Source: Phymatolithon calcareum
Taxonomy: Eukaryota; Rhodophyta; Florideophyceae; Hapalidiales
Reading direction: 5' to 3'
Length of the DNA stretch: 64,000 bases
Assembly: GCA_977006965.1 (NCBI GenBank)
Contig: OZ345367.1
Location: 2,542,001-2,606,000 of the forward strand
Under the pieces are notes generated by a model. That model saw nothing but the letters and a program-made list of their open reading frames with translations. It was not told the DNA's origin and ran no database searches. Numbering within the stretch: the first letter of the stretch is position 1; every line of letters begins with the position of its first letter. The position numbers and the translations under genes were made by a program. Below are positions 1 through 10,265 of this stretch, one piece after another.

Positions 1-3000
1 GCCGCCATTACTCAGTATGGAGGTGCTGGGAAGACACAGTTGATGATGTCTTTTGCCGAGTCAGCGCGAAGGAACGGGCTTGTACCTGGTGGTGCGTTTT
101 GGGTCGCAGTGGCGGGCAATGAGGCTCAAATATTGTCGTCAGTGGGAGATTTCGCGCAACGACTCGGTCGGTTTTATTTACCTGAAAGCGAGAGATCCAG
201 TGTTGGACCGGTTATTGGGGCGTTACGTCGAGCACTGGACAGTGTAGAAGGTCGTTGGATGCTTTGTTTAGACAACGCCGACGACGAAGAGGCCGCTGAA
301 GTTCTCGGAGAGATTGCTAAATTAGCAGAAGAAGAGTGCGGTTGGATGATCGTGACGTCAAGACGGGGGGATCCCATGCTATGGTCTGGACTGGCGGAGG
401 GGCAGATGCTGAAGTTATCGCCATTAGAGGAGGAGGACGCAATGCTTGTACTATTGAAATTCAAGAATGCGGAAAGTAGGAGGGCCAAGGGCGATACAGC
501 GATATACTCAGCTCTGGAACGACTAAAATATGAAGATCCCGAGGAGTATCGTGCACTCGCCGACCTTGGGGGGAGAAAGGAGATGTATGGTCTCGCGGGC
601 CTTCCTTTAGCCCTTGTGCAGGCTGGGAGCTACATTGCAAGCGCGGGAATAACAATTGCCGAATATGTTGAGGTGTACAAGAAACAGTGGAAAAACGAAG
701 ACTTGTCGTTGGTCTTTCGCAAAGCAATGAAGTCATATGGCGTACGTGAGGAGCAAAGAGCGATTTGGACTACATGGAAAGTCAATATGTCTAAGTTGGA
801 CCGGCTTTCAAGAAGTGTGCTACGTGCGGTTGCAATGTTGGGTGACAGAGGCATTCCGGAGGGTCTGATGAAGCGCGTCGTAATGGAATGTTCTCGGGAT
901 GAGGCGATGGGTGAAAGTTCGAATCTTCCTTATTTCAACATTGTGAAGCTCGAACTGGTGAATGAGGCATCCCTGCTGTCGATGGAAAATGAGAGTGGGA
1001 CAACCAGAAATACAGTCTTCAAGCTGCACACAATGATTCGACTTTGTGTTCGAACAGATGCGGGGACAGAGCGTCGTGCATGTCAGAGTCGTGCGCTGCG
1101 AGCAGTGCATGCGTGCGTATCGCAGGTTCTGGAGGAGGACGGATTTAATTTCAATTCTTTGCCTGGTGTGTATGTGGAAACGATGCGATATCTGCTACCT
1201 CATGCAGTCAGTGTTGTGAAAGAGCAGATGCAGGTGACCAGACGGATTGCAATGGAGATGTTTGCAACCAAATCAGAGCCACTTGCCAATTTTGCGATTG
1301 ATATGTTGCTTTCAAGCGGACGAGCAAGGGAGGCTGATGATCTTTGTTCCATAGTGCTTCCATTAGTATCTTGGGAAGATAGAAAACTGGACATGCGAGA
1401 ACTTGCGTCCAAACTTGTTTTCGCGCTCACGTGCGTGAGGACGATTGAGGAAACAAAGCGACAGCAAGATCGGGAAAAGTGGTTCAAATACATCCTTCTT
1501 CGCAGTAGAGCTCGCTATGCCATTGGGCAATTCAGGGACTCAGAGAGCGACGCGCGAAATGCACTTCGTAAGATTCAGAGTGGAGGCCAAAATTGGCATA
1601 CGCAGTTAGCGGTAAGTATTCGTCGACATTTCCGGCAACGCGAAAACGGTCAATCTTGCTATCCAGAGTCATCAATATGCGCCAACGTGCTGCATCAACT
1701 TGCTATGATAAAAGAAAATGAAGGCGCTTTCGACGAGGCGGAGCAGCTTTATCGGGAAAGCTTGCGAATGGAGCGTGCGGTCCATGGAGAAGATACCGTG
1801 CATCCAGATATCGCGTCGTCGCTCCACCAGCTGGGCGGAGTGATGAAAGCTAAAGGTGTTTTGGACGAGGCGGAGCAGCTTTATCGTGAAAGCTTGCGAA
1901 TGAATCGTGCGGTCCATGGAGAAGATACCGTGCATCCAAGTATCGCGGCGTCGCTCAACCAGCTGGGCGGAGTGATGGAAGCTAAAGGTGTTTTGGACGA
2001 GGCGGAGCAGCTTTATCGTGAAAGCTTGCGAATGGAGCGTGCGGTCCATGGAGAAGATACCGTGCACCCAAGTATCGCGGCGTCGCTGGGTAATCTCGGC
2101 GGAGTGATGGAAGCTAAAGGTGTTTTGGACGAGGCGGAGCAGCTTTATCGTGAAAGCTTGCGAATGGAGCGTGCGGTCCATGGAGAAGATACCGTGCATC
2201 CAAGTATCGCGGCGTCGCTCCACCAGCTGGGCGGAGTGATGAAAGCTAAAGGTGTTTTGGACGAGGCGGAGCAGCTTTATCGTGAAAGCTTGCGAATGAA
2301 TCGTGCGGTCCATGGAGAAGATACCGTGCATCCAAGTATCGCGGCGTCGCTCCACCAGCTGGGCGGAGTGATGAAAGCTAAAGGTGTTTTGGACGAGGCG
2401 GAGCAGCTTTATCGTGAAAGCTTGCGAATGGAGCGTGCGGTCCATGGAGAAGATACCGTGCATCCAAGTATCGCGGCGTCGCTCAACCAGCTGGGCGGAG
2501 TGATGGAAGCTAAAGGTGTTTTGGACGAGGCGGAGCAGCTTTATCGTGAAAGCTTGCGAATGAAGCGTGCGGTCCATGGAGAAGATACCGTGCATCCAAG
2601 TATCGCGGCGTCGCTGGGTAATCTCGGCGGAGTGATGGAAGCTAAAGGTGTTTTGGACGAGGCGGAGCAGCTTTATCGTGAAAGCTTGCGAATGGAGCGT
2701 GCGGTCCATGGAGAAGATACCGTGCATCCAAGTATCGCGGCGTCGCTGGGTAATCTCGGCGGAGTGATGGAATCTAAAGGTGTTTTGGACGAGGCGGAGC
2801 AGCTTTATCGTGAAAGCTTGCGAATGGATCGTGCCGTGCATGGAGAAGATACCGTACATCCAGATATCGCGTCGTCGCTCCACCAGCTGGGCGGAGTGAT
2901 GGCAACTAAAGGTGTTTTGGACGAGGCGGAGCAGCTTTATCGTGAAAGCTTGCGAATGAATCGTGCGGTCCATGGAGAAGATACCGTGCATCCAAGTATC

Positions 3001-3390
3001 GCGGCGTCGCTCCACCAGCTGGGCGGAGTGATGAAAGCTAAAGGTGTTTTGGACGAGGCGGAGCAGCTTTATCGTGAAAGCTTGCGAATGGAGCGTGCGG
3101 TCCATGGAGAAGATACCGTGCATCCAGATATCGCGTCGTCGCTCCACCAGCTGGGCGGAGTGATGGCAACTAAAGGTGTTTTGGACGAGGCGGAGCAGCT
3201 TTATCGTGAAAGCTTGCGAATGGAGCGTGCGGTCCATGGAGAAGATACCGTGCATCCAGATATCGCGTCGTCGCTCCACCAGCTGGGCGGAGTGATGAAA
3301 GCTAAAGGTGTTTTGGACGAGGCGGAGCAGCTTTATCGTGAAAGCTTGCGAATGAATCGTGCGGTCCATGGAGAAGATACCGTGAATTGA
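1..3390 (+). CDS. NB-ARC/TPR STAND protein, 5' end outside window
   Basis: The reading frame is open from base 1, so the true start lies upstream. The first residues hold a Walker A P-loop (YGGAGKTQL, window residues 6-14). Further on are a Walker-B-like stretch (MLCLDNADDEE), an arginine sensor (IVTSRRG) and the GLPLAL motif, in the order expected of NB-ARC ATPases. A helical linker follows, then 12 full kinesin-light-chain-type TPR units of 44 residues and a thirteenth cut by a TGA stop at 3388-3390. Such NB-ARC/TPR proteins are known as STAND switches: ligand binding to the repeats drives nucleotide-dependent oligomerisation, often in self/non-self recognition. That role is inferred here. 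TPR-like sequence continues past the stop, so this product may be shortened compared with an ancestor. A GTAAGT at 1612 and an AG at 1667-1668 would define an in-frame 57-nt intron; both the spliced and unspliced forms are open. Confidence 0.85.
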   Translation, partial: AAITQYGGAGKTQLMMSFAESARRNGLVPGGAFWVAVAGNEAQILSSVGDFAQRLGRFYLPESERSSVGPVIGALRRALDSVEGRWMLCLDNADDEEAAEVLGEIAKLAEEECGWMIVTSRRGDPMLWSGLAEGQMLKLSPLEEEDAMLVLLKFKNAESRRAKGDTAIYSALERLKYEDPEEYRALADLGGRKEMYGLAGLPLALVQAGSYIASAGITIAEYVEVYKKQWKNEDLSLVFRKAMKSYGVREEQRAIWTTWKVNMSKLDRLSRSVLRAVAMLGDRGIPEGLMKRVVMECSRDEAMGESSNLPYFNIVKLELVNEASLLSMENESGTTRNTVFKLHTMIRLCVRTDAGTERRACQSRALRAVHACVSQVLEEDGFNFNSLPGVYVETMRYLLPHAVSVVKEQMQVTRRIAMEMFATKSEPLANFAIDMLLSSGRAREADDLCSIVLPLVSWEDRKLDMRELASKLVFALTCVRTIEETKRQQDREKWFKYILLRSRARYAIGQFRDSESDARNALRKIQSGGQNWHTQLAVSIRRHFRQRENGQSCYPESSICANVLHQLAMIKENEGAFDEAEQLYRESLRMERAVHGEDTVHPDIASSLHQLGGVMKAKGVLDEAEQLYRESLRMNRAVHGEDTVHPSIAASLNQLGGVMEAKGVLDEAEQLYRESLRMERAVHGEDTVHPSIAASLGNLGGVMEAKGVLDEAEQLYRESLRMERAVHGEDTVHPSIAASLHQLGGVMKAKGVLDEAEQLYRESLRMNRAVHGEDTVHPSIAASLHQLGGVMKAKGVLDEAEQLYRESLRMERAVHGEDTVHPSIAASLNQLGGVMEAKGVLDEAEQLYRESLRMKRAVHGEDTVHPSIAASLGNLGGVMEAKGVLDEAEQLYRESLRMERAVHGEDTVHPSIAASLGNLGGVMESKGVLDEAEQLYRESLRMDRAVHGEDTVHPDIASSLHQLGGVMATKGVLDEAEQLYRESLRMNRAVHGEDTVHPSIAASLHQLGGVMKAKGVLDEAEQLYRESLRMERAVHGEDTVHPDIASSLHQLGGVMATKGVLDEAEQLYRESLRMERAVHGEDTVHPDIASSLHQLGGVMKAKGVLDEAEQLYRESLRMNRAVHGEDTVN
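1729..3387 (+). repeat. 132-bp tandem array encoding TPR units
   Basis: Twelve complete units and most of a thirteenth follow each other in exact 132-bp register. Each unit encodes 44 residues beginning LDEAEQLYRESLRM (F in place of L in the first). Apart from that first residue, variation is confined to unit positions 15 (E/N/K/D), 27 (D/S), 30 (S/A), 33-34 (HQ/NQ/GN) and 40-41 (KA/EA/AT/ES). D27 always occurs with S30 and S27 with A30, so variants move as blocks. This points to recent unequal exchange or gene conversion rather than independent substitution. Confidence 0.95.
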
Positions 3391-3735
3391 GAAATCGCGG
3401 TTTCGGTGGGCAATCTCGGCGGAGTGATGGAATCTAAGGGCTTTTTGGACTAGTTGGAGGTGCTGTTTCGCGAAAGCCTCGGAATTCTGCTTATCGTTCA
3501 TGGAGAAGATGCCGTGAATCGAGACATCGCGATTCCGCTGGGCAAACTCGGCTGGGTGATGAGAGCCAAAGGCTTTTTGGACGAGGCGGAGGAGTTTTAC
3601 CGCGAACGTCAGCGCATGAAAAATGCCGCCCATTGATAAGATGCTGTGCATCTAGAAATCGCCGCATTGTTGCACCAGCTGGGCGGAGTGGGCAAACTAA
3701 ATCCGTTTTGGACGAGATAGAGGAACTGTAACGCG
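3391..3735 (+). pseudogene. Decayed continuation of the TPR array
   Basis: Downstream of the stop the 132-bp register continues: unit starts fall at 3445 and 3577, then about 3708, one base short. The units are recognisable (VHGEDAVNRDIA, LDEAEEFYRE) but much more diverged than those inside the gene. They carry stops at 3451-3453 and 3634-3639 and a 1-nt deletion in the last unit. This is the fossil 3' end of a longer repeat domain, left out of the homogenisation that keeps the upstream units alike. Confidence 0.85.
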
Positions 3736-4932
3736 AACGCGTGGACAATTGCGTTCTGGATGTGAATTGCTTATCTAAGAAGGAAATTGCAGCTATCGAT
3801 GCGCAAGCGCTTTCCGTGTTCGATATGGAATGCACGCATGCGACAGCCACCCACATGGAAGTTCAGCCTGTTCATTCGTGCCGTTTGTACCAATGGCTTC
3901 TGTACGGATCCCCCTCGCACCCTTACAGTACCTCGCGAACAGTTCTGGTGTGGTTTTTTTTGTGGACCTGCGCTGTTTGCCGAAAGCACAAGAAGACATT
4001 TCGGGAGCAACTTGAAAATGACAGGCCGGAAAAATAGACACTGATTTATGAAACTTATTTTTATGAAGGACTCTGGCTGAGACCGTATCGAACGCCTCGG
4101 ACAATTGGTAGGCAGCACCTAAGAAACTGCAACGGGCTGCACCTTCACATTGATTGACTGATTGCGTTTCATGGATACTTGTGCTGCTACAAAGCCATGG
4201 ACTGCGTTCGCCCCGCCAACGCTACCCAGCCCGTCCACAAAATTTGTTCTCTTGCTTTGAGTGGCGTCATCTCTCGTCTGCGGACGGTGCTCGCCATGCA
4301 CCAGCACAAGACAGGCGTCACAACGGTCACTCGGATGCGAACTGCGCGTGAGAGAGAAGCTGCGAATTTGCGAAATAGGAAGCATCTTGCAAAGGATACC
4401 ACAACAAGCGTTGAGGGCACCGTAAAAATTGAACGTCCAAAAATGTGACAGAGACAATATATTCCTGCCTACACGAATGCGCACGCAAGGAATGGGTGCT
4501 GTCTGTCTTGCCTTGCACTAAAAGCGGCAGAGGCAAACACAATAAGCGTTCCACCTGAAACTCAGTGAGCGGTGGGCATTAATTCCATTCCGAATTGAAT
4601 CACTACGCCGGTGCGGGTACACGGCCGCGAGCGCAATCGGGCTTTGCGACGTTCATGCAGTCGTTCTCCTCTCACCGCATGCAGAATTTTCGACGCCTCC
4701 GCACGCACACCGCGAGCGCTCGCCACCTCCCTTGCTCATTGGATGCGGCACAGCTCCGGCGGTCAGCGACAGTTCCTTCAGAAAATCCGAACTCCCTCGA
4801 CATGCACAGGAATAGATTTATACACGTCGAGGATATCTTCTTCTTCACCGTAACGAAGCACACGCTGCTTCGACCTTGTTCTTAACTTTGCGGCGAAACT
4901 TTTCAAAGTGAACATCTTGGAACTATGTACTA
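3736..4932. other. Intergenic, no recognised gene
   Basis: Only short overlapping open frames on both strands, with no motif recognised. No tandem repeat or inverted repeat of note was seen. Confidence 0.5.
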
Positions 4933-6865
4933 ATTAGACTATTTTTCCCTCAATTGAGGGTATGAGATTCATATAATTTTTGCAAACTAAAGCTCTCCAA
5001 TATCAGGCTCTTCGACAGCGTTAAGCTTATGGATAGCAACAACGAGCTTCGTGAAACAATCTCAACCAAATGAAAGCGATATATGCATGTTTCGCCACCA
5101 TAAAGCTTGCTACATGATGAACATATGGCAGTCGTTTTCCTCACTTTGCAAACTTTGCGGTAGATTTGCGCTGCAAAAGTAGTCGCCAAGGCTTTCGAAT
5201 TCTTCCTTTTCTTCTCGGTGGGAATGAAGTGGGTTCGAGCGCCGCTCTCTAACGTAAATGTACGATATGAATTGACTGAATGTTGACGAGTAGTACTGGA
5301 GTTAAATGCGGTATCGATTAATTGCTGGATCAGTACTTCATGTTATCTTTCATCACGCGCTGCTGACACATTGGATGAGCTTCAGAGATTAGAAACGAGT
5401 TATCAACCAGGAAAGTTGCCGGAGCGAATGTGCTCACACGAAACGACTATTGAAGCAGTGGGTTCGTCATTCGACGCCGAAATATTCTCGGCGGTCTGAG
5501 CTCTTGAGGAGATAGAACGCTTTCGAATCCTATGCATAAACCACGTTTTCTGGTTCGCAGACAGAAGGAGCTTCCTCGATGCGCTGACCGGGCAACGATG
5601 GCTGTATGGGGAGACGACATGCTGTCGGATACTATGGAAGGCTGATTGATGATATCATCACTTGCGAAGCAAATTGGATCCCAAGCTACTGTGGGCTCCC
5701 TGGGAATGAAAAAACGGACGATCTTGCTCGAAAAGGCATTACGGAGTCAAGTCTGGTGACGCATCAAAATGTATCCTTAACCCTAGAATCTGCGCGGTCG
5801 ATTGTCAATCGGCACTAGTCGACAAAGCCTCGGAGTGTTCAGTTGTTACCCCCAGAGCGCAATATAAGCGACAGGCGCGCTGCAACTATTCTCAATCAAC
5901 TTGCCGCACTATGTTGCTCGCTGGTAACAGTTTTTCAAGATGTTTCCGTTGAATACGACCCTAAATGCAAGACCTGCTTTGTGGAAACCAATGAAACCGT
6001 GGAGCATCTACTCCTACGCTGTAGTGGATGGAATGTATCAAGGCGCCAGACTATTGATAGAGTTTTCACCAAAGCGGTGGAGGAAATATGCAATGAGAAA
6101 CCGGTCGAAGTACTCAAGGACGTGAACAATGAGGGACTGTTTGAAAACATCCCAAAATCTTAGAGGGCGTAGCGAAGAGAGCCCCTAAAAGGTCGCCCAG
6201 TGCTTCTGAGGACTTCTTTGCAGCTTGATTGGTCTACTGGTTAGCGTTTCATTGCGAATGGAGCTGGAAAATTGGCATTTTCTGATGAAGTTTGGCGAAG
6301 ACGAGTACTGTAAGCAGGACTTGGCAATGCTACGCTTTTCCAGTGTGAGCTCGGCGCAAGGTGCCGAGCAGGCTGAAGCAATATCAACAGGATTTTATGA
6401 ATTGAGGCTAACAATCTTGACGGTCGCAATCTTAATCTTCTTCACTCGATGCTGAATTAGGACCTATTTTACGCGCAGTGATGTGCTGGCGAGACCACCG
6501 ATTTTCTCTTCAACTACATCCTGAGCCGTACCAATCACATATATTGACTTGGAAATGGCTGCCTATAGTCTACAACATTCTTCTAGACTAAGCGCCTTCG
6601 TTTCCTTGGCATGTTTGGCCGCACCGACCCGTAGACGGGAGTCTTTTTCTTGCGGCACAGCAGGTCTGATTCTTAGAGTAGACAGCACATTTTCGTTCCT
6701 AGCTCAGCAAGATGTGATTTTCAGGTAGTAATTGCGCTATTCCTCGCACAGAAGAAAAGCCCGGCCTTACGATTCTGGCGTGAGCGAGCTGTTCCGCCTT
6801 CGTTTTATAGATTTTATCGAGCTTTTAAATCGCCCCTCAATTGAGGTGGTTTGTAAACTAGACAC
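4933..6865. mobile_element. TA-flanked DNA transposon, palindromic ends (copy 1)
   Basis: The right end reads, on the minus strand, GTGTCTAGTTTACAAACC followed by the palindrome CCTCAATTGAGG. The left end (4933 on) is decayed but keeps the full CCCTCAATTGAGGG at about 4947-4960. TA flanks both sides (4931-4932 and 6866-6867), as in TA-targeting cut-and-paste elements. The inner sequence at about 5205-5420 matches about 13100-13310 of copy 2, and about 6410-6865 matches about 16420-16882. No transposase is recognisable, so this copy is non-autonomous or eroded. It contains a LINE RNase H fragment. Confidence 0.75.
5455..6163 (+). pseudogene. LINE RNase H and zinc-binding C-terminus, degenerate
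   Basis: Frames interrupted by stops and shifts encode AVGSSFDAEIFSAV (RNase H Glu region) and WIPSYCGLPGNEKTDDLARKG, the final Asp motif of LINE ribonuclease H domains. Next come EYDPKCKTC and ETVEHLLLRC, a zinc-knuckle-like tail, then SRRQTIDRV. The same order of motifs appears in the better preserved LINE at 41262-43313 on the other strand. The first part has a stop right after the Glu region. It is a dead fragment inside transposon copy 1; no target-site duplication was identified. Confidence 0.8.
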
Positions 6866-7079
6866 TAGGTACAATGATCCTGCGAACTTTCGCAATGGTA
6901 CTCTGAGGCGAACGTCAGCTGCGATACTTTTGCCACTGGAGCAGTGAGGCGGTCTGCTGGTACCCCATCCCGTTAAGTTCCATAAACAATGCTAGATAAT
7001 TCATTGTGCCCACATCAGTGCCTTCAGCAATGGCCCGGTCATTCAACTTAACGAAGCAAGCCGGGTTCAGTACCTTTGT

Positions 7080-7277
7080 ATGTCCATCCTGAACATTCTT
7101 CGCTATTGGATACCAGCTCTGATTGCACCAGGTTCATCCAGGAACTCGTGCCCATACCAGGGAGCCACTCTGTCCACCTGCCGTATCTTCCTCGTAGAAA
7201 ATCTTGCGTTTCCAGACCGCAGTCACTGGGCCGTCGTCATACCATATCGTATAGCCCCTCTTGTCACACGGGATGAT
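7080..7277 (-). pseudogene. Serine protease fragment (catalytic Ser region)
   Basis: On the minus strand this reads WYDDGPVTAVWKRKIFYEED then TAGGQSGSLVWARVPG, then a stop. It is nearly identical to residues 280-315 of the intact protease at 38100-39161, including the GQSGS nucleophile motif. No flanking coding sequence continues in frame. It is a dispersed piece of the same gene family and complements, but does not join cleanly to, the pseudogene at 11652-12896. Confidence 0.85.
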
Positions 7278-7405
7278 CTGATGTCTTTCCCGCTCAGCGA
7301 TGTCATTCCCGCTGGGGGGGCAAACTTAGGGTTACCATTGGCTGATGTCATTCCCGCTCGCAGATGTTTTTCTTGCCCTCAGATGTCATTCCTGCTCAGA
7401 GAGTT
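7270..7405. repeat. Short imperfect tandem repeat
   Basis: The motif GATGTCATTCCCGCTCAG and close variants recur about four to five times (for example near 7278, 7299, 7345, 7382), with unequal spacing and one run of G. No coding meaning is seen. Confidence 0.6.
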
Positions 7406-7481
7406 CCTCTCGAAATACGTGTAGTGCATTAGCACAACAAAAAACTAGAAAGCAAGGACGGCCGTATACGAGTTTCGTACA

Positions 7482-8652
7482 GGGGAAATGTGTTGGTTTA
7501 TTTTAAAAGCTCCCAAGGCCTCTCTTGAAGAGTAACAGGGCCGCTTTCGCACGATTTTCTAAGCTCACGTAGTTTGACTATTCAGTATATCCTTGATTCG
7601 TCTTTCTCTCCCAACAAGTGCTCCAGTGAGTCGCTTACATTCATATTCAATTTCAGGACTAATCTTGGAGGAAGATAGAATGCGTTGGAGCGCGACCAGC
7701 TCAATCACGGCTGTGACACCAAAGTATGAACCAAGTACTGATTTTCTCCAAAGAGGTGCTCTATTGAATATCAACCGTAGGCATCGCAACCGTGTAGACC
7801 TTTCTCTTACGCGGAGAACCATCGGTAGATTGTTCGAATCAGTTGGTATCTCGAGCGATCTTCCCTCTTCTTCCTCTGCCCATAACTCAATTATATCTTT
7901 TCGTCGCCCTTTCTTTGAGACTGAGCCCTCCTTGGCTTTATCGAGAGCTTGCTGCAGATCTTCATATTTCTTGAGGCACTCTATGTCCTTGGTTGCCTCC
8001 CTAATGTCTTCATCTCTCCCAGAATACTCATCTGCTTCGTCGAGGCGCTTCTTCTGTCTCACTAGACTCGCAGAAAACCTTTCTGCTTGGTGTCTTCTCC
8101 TCATGGCAGGTAGTTCTAGTCGGCACAGAACTCGCATTCTTCCATGGCGGTGCTGGGCATATGTCCCAAAAACATACTTGAAGAATAAACCTTCTGCAGA
8201 TTCGATTGCTGATTGTAATCGCTTTGTCAGAGGCGTGACGTGGAATGCATACTCCCACTTTGGCAAAATAAGCGACTTGAAGATTCTAATGCATGTCACA
8301 GGCTGAAAGCCTCGAACATTGACTCCAATTTCCCGCAGTTTGTGTATGCACCCCACTGCATTTCGTACTCTTGATAACGCCATGTCGTCTGTTACGCCTT
8401 TGTGGTTCATGCTTATACCGAGATACGAGAGCCTCCAAGCTTGATGAAGAACTCGACCCGCAATGTGGAAGGTGTGTTTCCTGAGTCCCTTGTATTTAAG
8501 GATCTCGCTCTTTCCTGGCTTTGTGTTCCAGATCATACCATTTTCCTTCGCCCAGGTAGTCGCTATATCAAGTAGCTTCTGCATTCCTTCTCCATCCTTT
8601 GATTGCAGCTGGACATCGTCAGCGAACAGTTGCGCTGGATTTTCAGAGACGT
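7482..8652 (-). mobile_element. 5'-truncated LINE, CCCC-ended family
   Basis: The insert is flanked by a 13-bp direct duplication, CGAGTTTCGTACA, at 7469-7481 and 8653-8665. On the minus strand it starts just upstream of a reverse-transcriptase FADD box and ends in TTTTAAAATAAA followed by CACATTTCCCC, with no poly-A. This is the pattern of target-primed insertion with loss of the 5' part. It sits inside an older plus-strand LINE, whose reading frame resumes on the other side. Confidence 0.9.
7565..8650 (-). pseudogene. LINE reverse transcriptase, C-terminal part
   Basis: An open frame of about 360 codons encodes QLFADDVQLQSKDGEG (the catalytic Asp-Asp box), the motif KPGKSEILKYKG, WRLSYLGISMN (motif E/thumb) and a long basic C-terminal domain ending RRIKDILNSQTT. 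The frame has no proper start; its 5' end is the truncation point of the insertion. The palm motifs upstream of FADD are missing, so it cannot encode an active enzyme. Relatives lie at 45139-47281 (two nested copies), 9843-10265, 10907-11159, 17699-17815 and 47701-47958. Confidence 0.85.
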
Positions 8653-9294
8653 CGAGTTTCGTACACTGCGAGTATTAAAGAAAGGGCTAAGTATACAGAA
8701 GTGTATTCAGATATACAAGGCGCTAGTATAGCCACGCTGGGAGTACGCAATGCACTTAATGCCCTGGACAGAAGACGTACAATATGCCGTCAAGGAAGTA
8801 GAAGTAACATTCTTCAACCAAGTATTAGGGCCATTGGCCCGAGGTAGGACGGACAGGCTCCGTCTCCTGTGCCGGACCCAGACGGCCCCACATCGACGAG
8901 AAATCTTGGCCTTCGAAATGATGAAAAGGAGCAAGGCGAAAGAACTTATGTATTCAAATGAAGCGCCTGAAAGCAGAAACAACCATGAATGGCAGTACAC
9001 AAGGAAAGATATCTCCGCGACGGAGACTAGAGAGCCGTTTAGTGAAACTGTAAAGCATATCCAAACAAAACAGTCTTCGTGAACACATCGATCTAAATTT
9101 CTGGCAATGGAAGGAGACCGCCTCGAATCGAAGCGGAAAAGGAAGATTCCGTACGACAAGACAAGAGAATTGCCAGCAAATCCTCAAGTTCCCAAAGGTG
9201 AAGCACAGGCAACTCGCGCTGCAGTATGCCTGCGGCAGATTAACAACAAGTATGGCCGAAGAATTCGGCACCAGAGCCAGAGAGCATATGGAGA

Positions 9295-9621
9295 CAAAGC
9301 ATTGGAAAAAATAATTGCTATTGTAATTATTTAAATTATTGTTCCAATAATTTATTCCTGAGTCTCGCATATTTATTGTATTTATTGAGATCGTCGTGGT
9401 TGCGACAATTATTGTATCGGACTCCTCATTTTTTCGATCCGGTTATTCTATCGCGACAGAAAGTAGCAAGAAGGATCCAATAATTCGGGGAATAACCAGT
9501 TATTTATACCTCGCTGAACTTGAATACAATAATTTATTGCTTCTGCGTTCAACAATAAATTATTTATTCTCGACACTTTTCGAGAAAAGAATAAAAATAA
9601 ATAAATAATTCCAATGCTTTG
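9295..9621. mobile_element. Miniature inverted-repeat element, hAT-like
   Basis: This AT-rich 327-bp insert has perfect 13-bp terminal inverted repeats, CAAAGCATTGGAA, and an 8-bp target duplication, TATGGAGA, at 9287-9294 and 9622-9629. An 8-bp duplication with ends fitting YARNG is typical of hAT elements. There is no coding capacity, so it would depend on a transposase elsewhere. Confidence 0.85.
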
Positions 9622-9701
9622 TATGGAGACCCTTGAACGCACGCTAGCAGGGAACGACTTCGAAGGAGAAAAAAGATTGGAGACAGAAAAGGCGCTAGAT
9701 G

Positions 9702-9762
9702 AGCTCTTACTATTTAGCAAGACACTGGTAGTCTACCAGTGTCTTGCTAAATAGTAAGAGCT
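9702..9762. repeat. Perfect 61-bp inverted repeat (30-bp arms, 1-nt centre)
   Basis: Arms 9702-9731 and 9733-9762 are exact reverse complements around T9732. The left arm begins AGCTCTTACTATTTAGCAAG. It lies in the old LINE, close to the hAT-like insert. An arm this long with no mismatch in an otherwise decayed element implies recent origin, or a sequencing or assembly fold-back. Confidence 0.9.
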
Positions 9763-9842
9763 TAGAACGCATGGTGAACGAAGAAGGCCTGTATTGATTA
9801 GCAGAAAAAAAGGCAAAAAGCGGTTGAGTGCAAGCACCAACA

Positions 9843-10265
9843 ACAAGCAACAGTCAAAGTCTGGTAGTTGGAAGAAGATGGTCGGACAGTTAAAATCCCG
9901 ATCGGCGTACCGAACGACCTACCAGGTATGCTATATATAAGGGACAGAACTGCGAGGTTGAGATGCCTGAGAGTCATTTTCAACATAGTTCCTTTGCGGA
10001 GAAAATCCATTCTGGCGAAATACTTTGGGACTGGTGCTGTGGTGGAGCTTATCGTGTTGCAGCTTATACTACGGTCTATGAAGATGGACCAAGAAACGGA
10101 ATATGAATGCAAAAGACTTACTTGGGCCCTCATAGGGAGAGGAATTCGAATTAAGGAGATATTAGAAGGAGAGTAGAGAGATGAGTATCGAAAACAGCGA
10201 AAAGCTGCCCTGTTACTCAATTTGAGGCTTTGGGAGCTTTTAAAATAAATCAACATATATCCCCC
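9843..10265 (+). mobile_element. 5'-truncated LINE fragment, CCCC-ended family
   Basis: A 13-bp duplication, GCAAGCACCAACA, flanks it at 9830-9842 and 10266-10278. It encodes the LINE C-terminal segment LPGMLYIRDRTARLRCLRVI followed by TEYECKRLTWALIGRGIRIK, then a stop, and ends AATCAACATATATCCCCC. A potential stem (AAAAGCT/AGCTTTT, CCC/GGG, CTC/GAG) lies at about 10200-10242. Confidence 0.9.

Noticed and set aside
1729-3390. Regular tandem repeats considered as CRISPR or satellite
   Set aside because: No spacers; units are coding, contiguous and in frame as TPR motifs.
1672-3651. 659-codon open frame antisense to the TPR array
   Set aside because: It exists because the 132-bp repeat has no stops in that frame; composition is unnatural and no start or domain fits.
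7593-8306. 237-codon plus-strand frame over the LINE
   Set aside because: Antisense shadow of the reverse transcriptase frame, with no domain.
9261-9275. GAATTCGGCACCA resembles a cDNA library adaptor
   Set aside because: It differs from the usual adaptor and the surrounding sequence is continuous LINE; probably coincidence.
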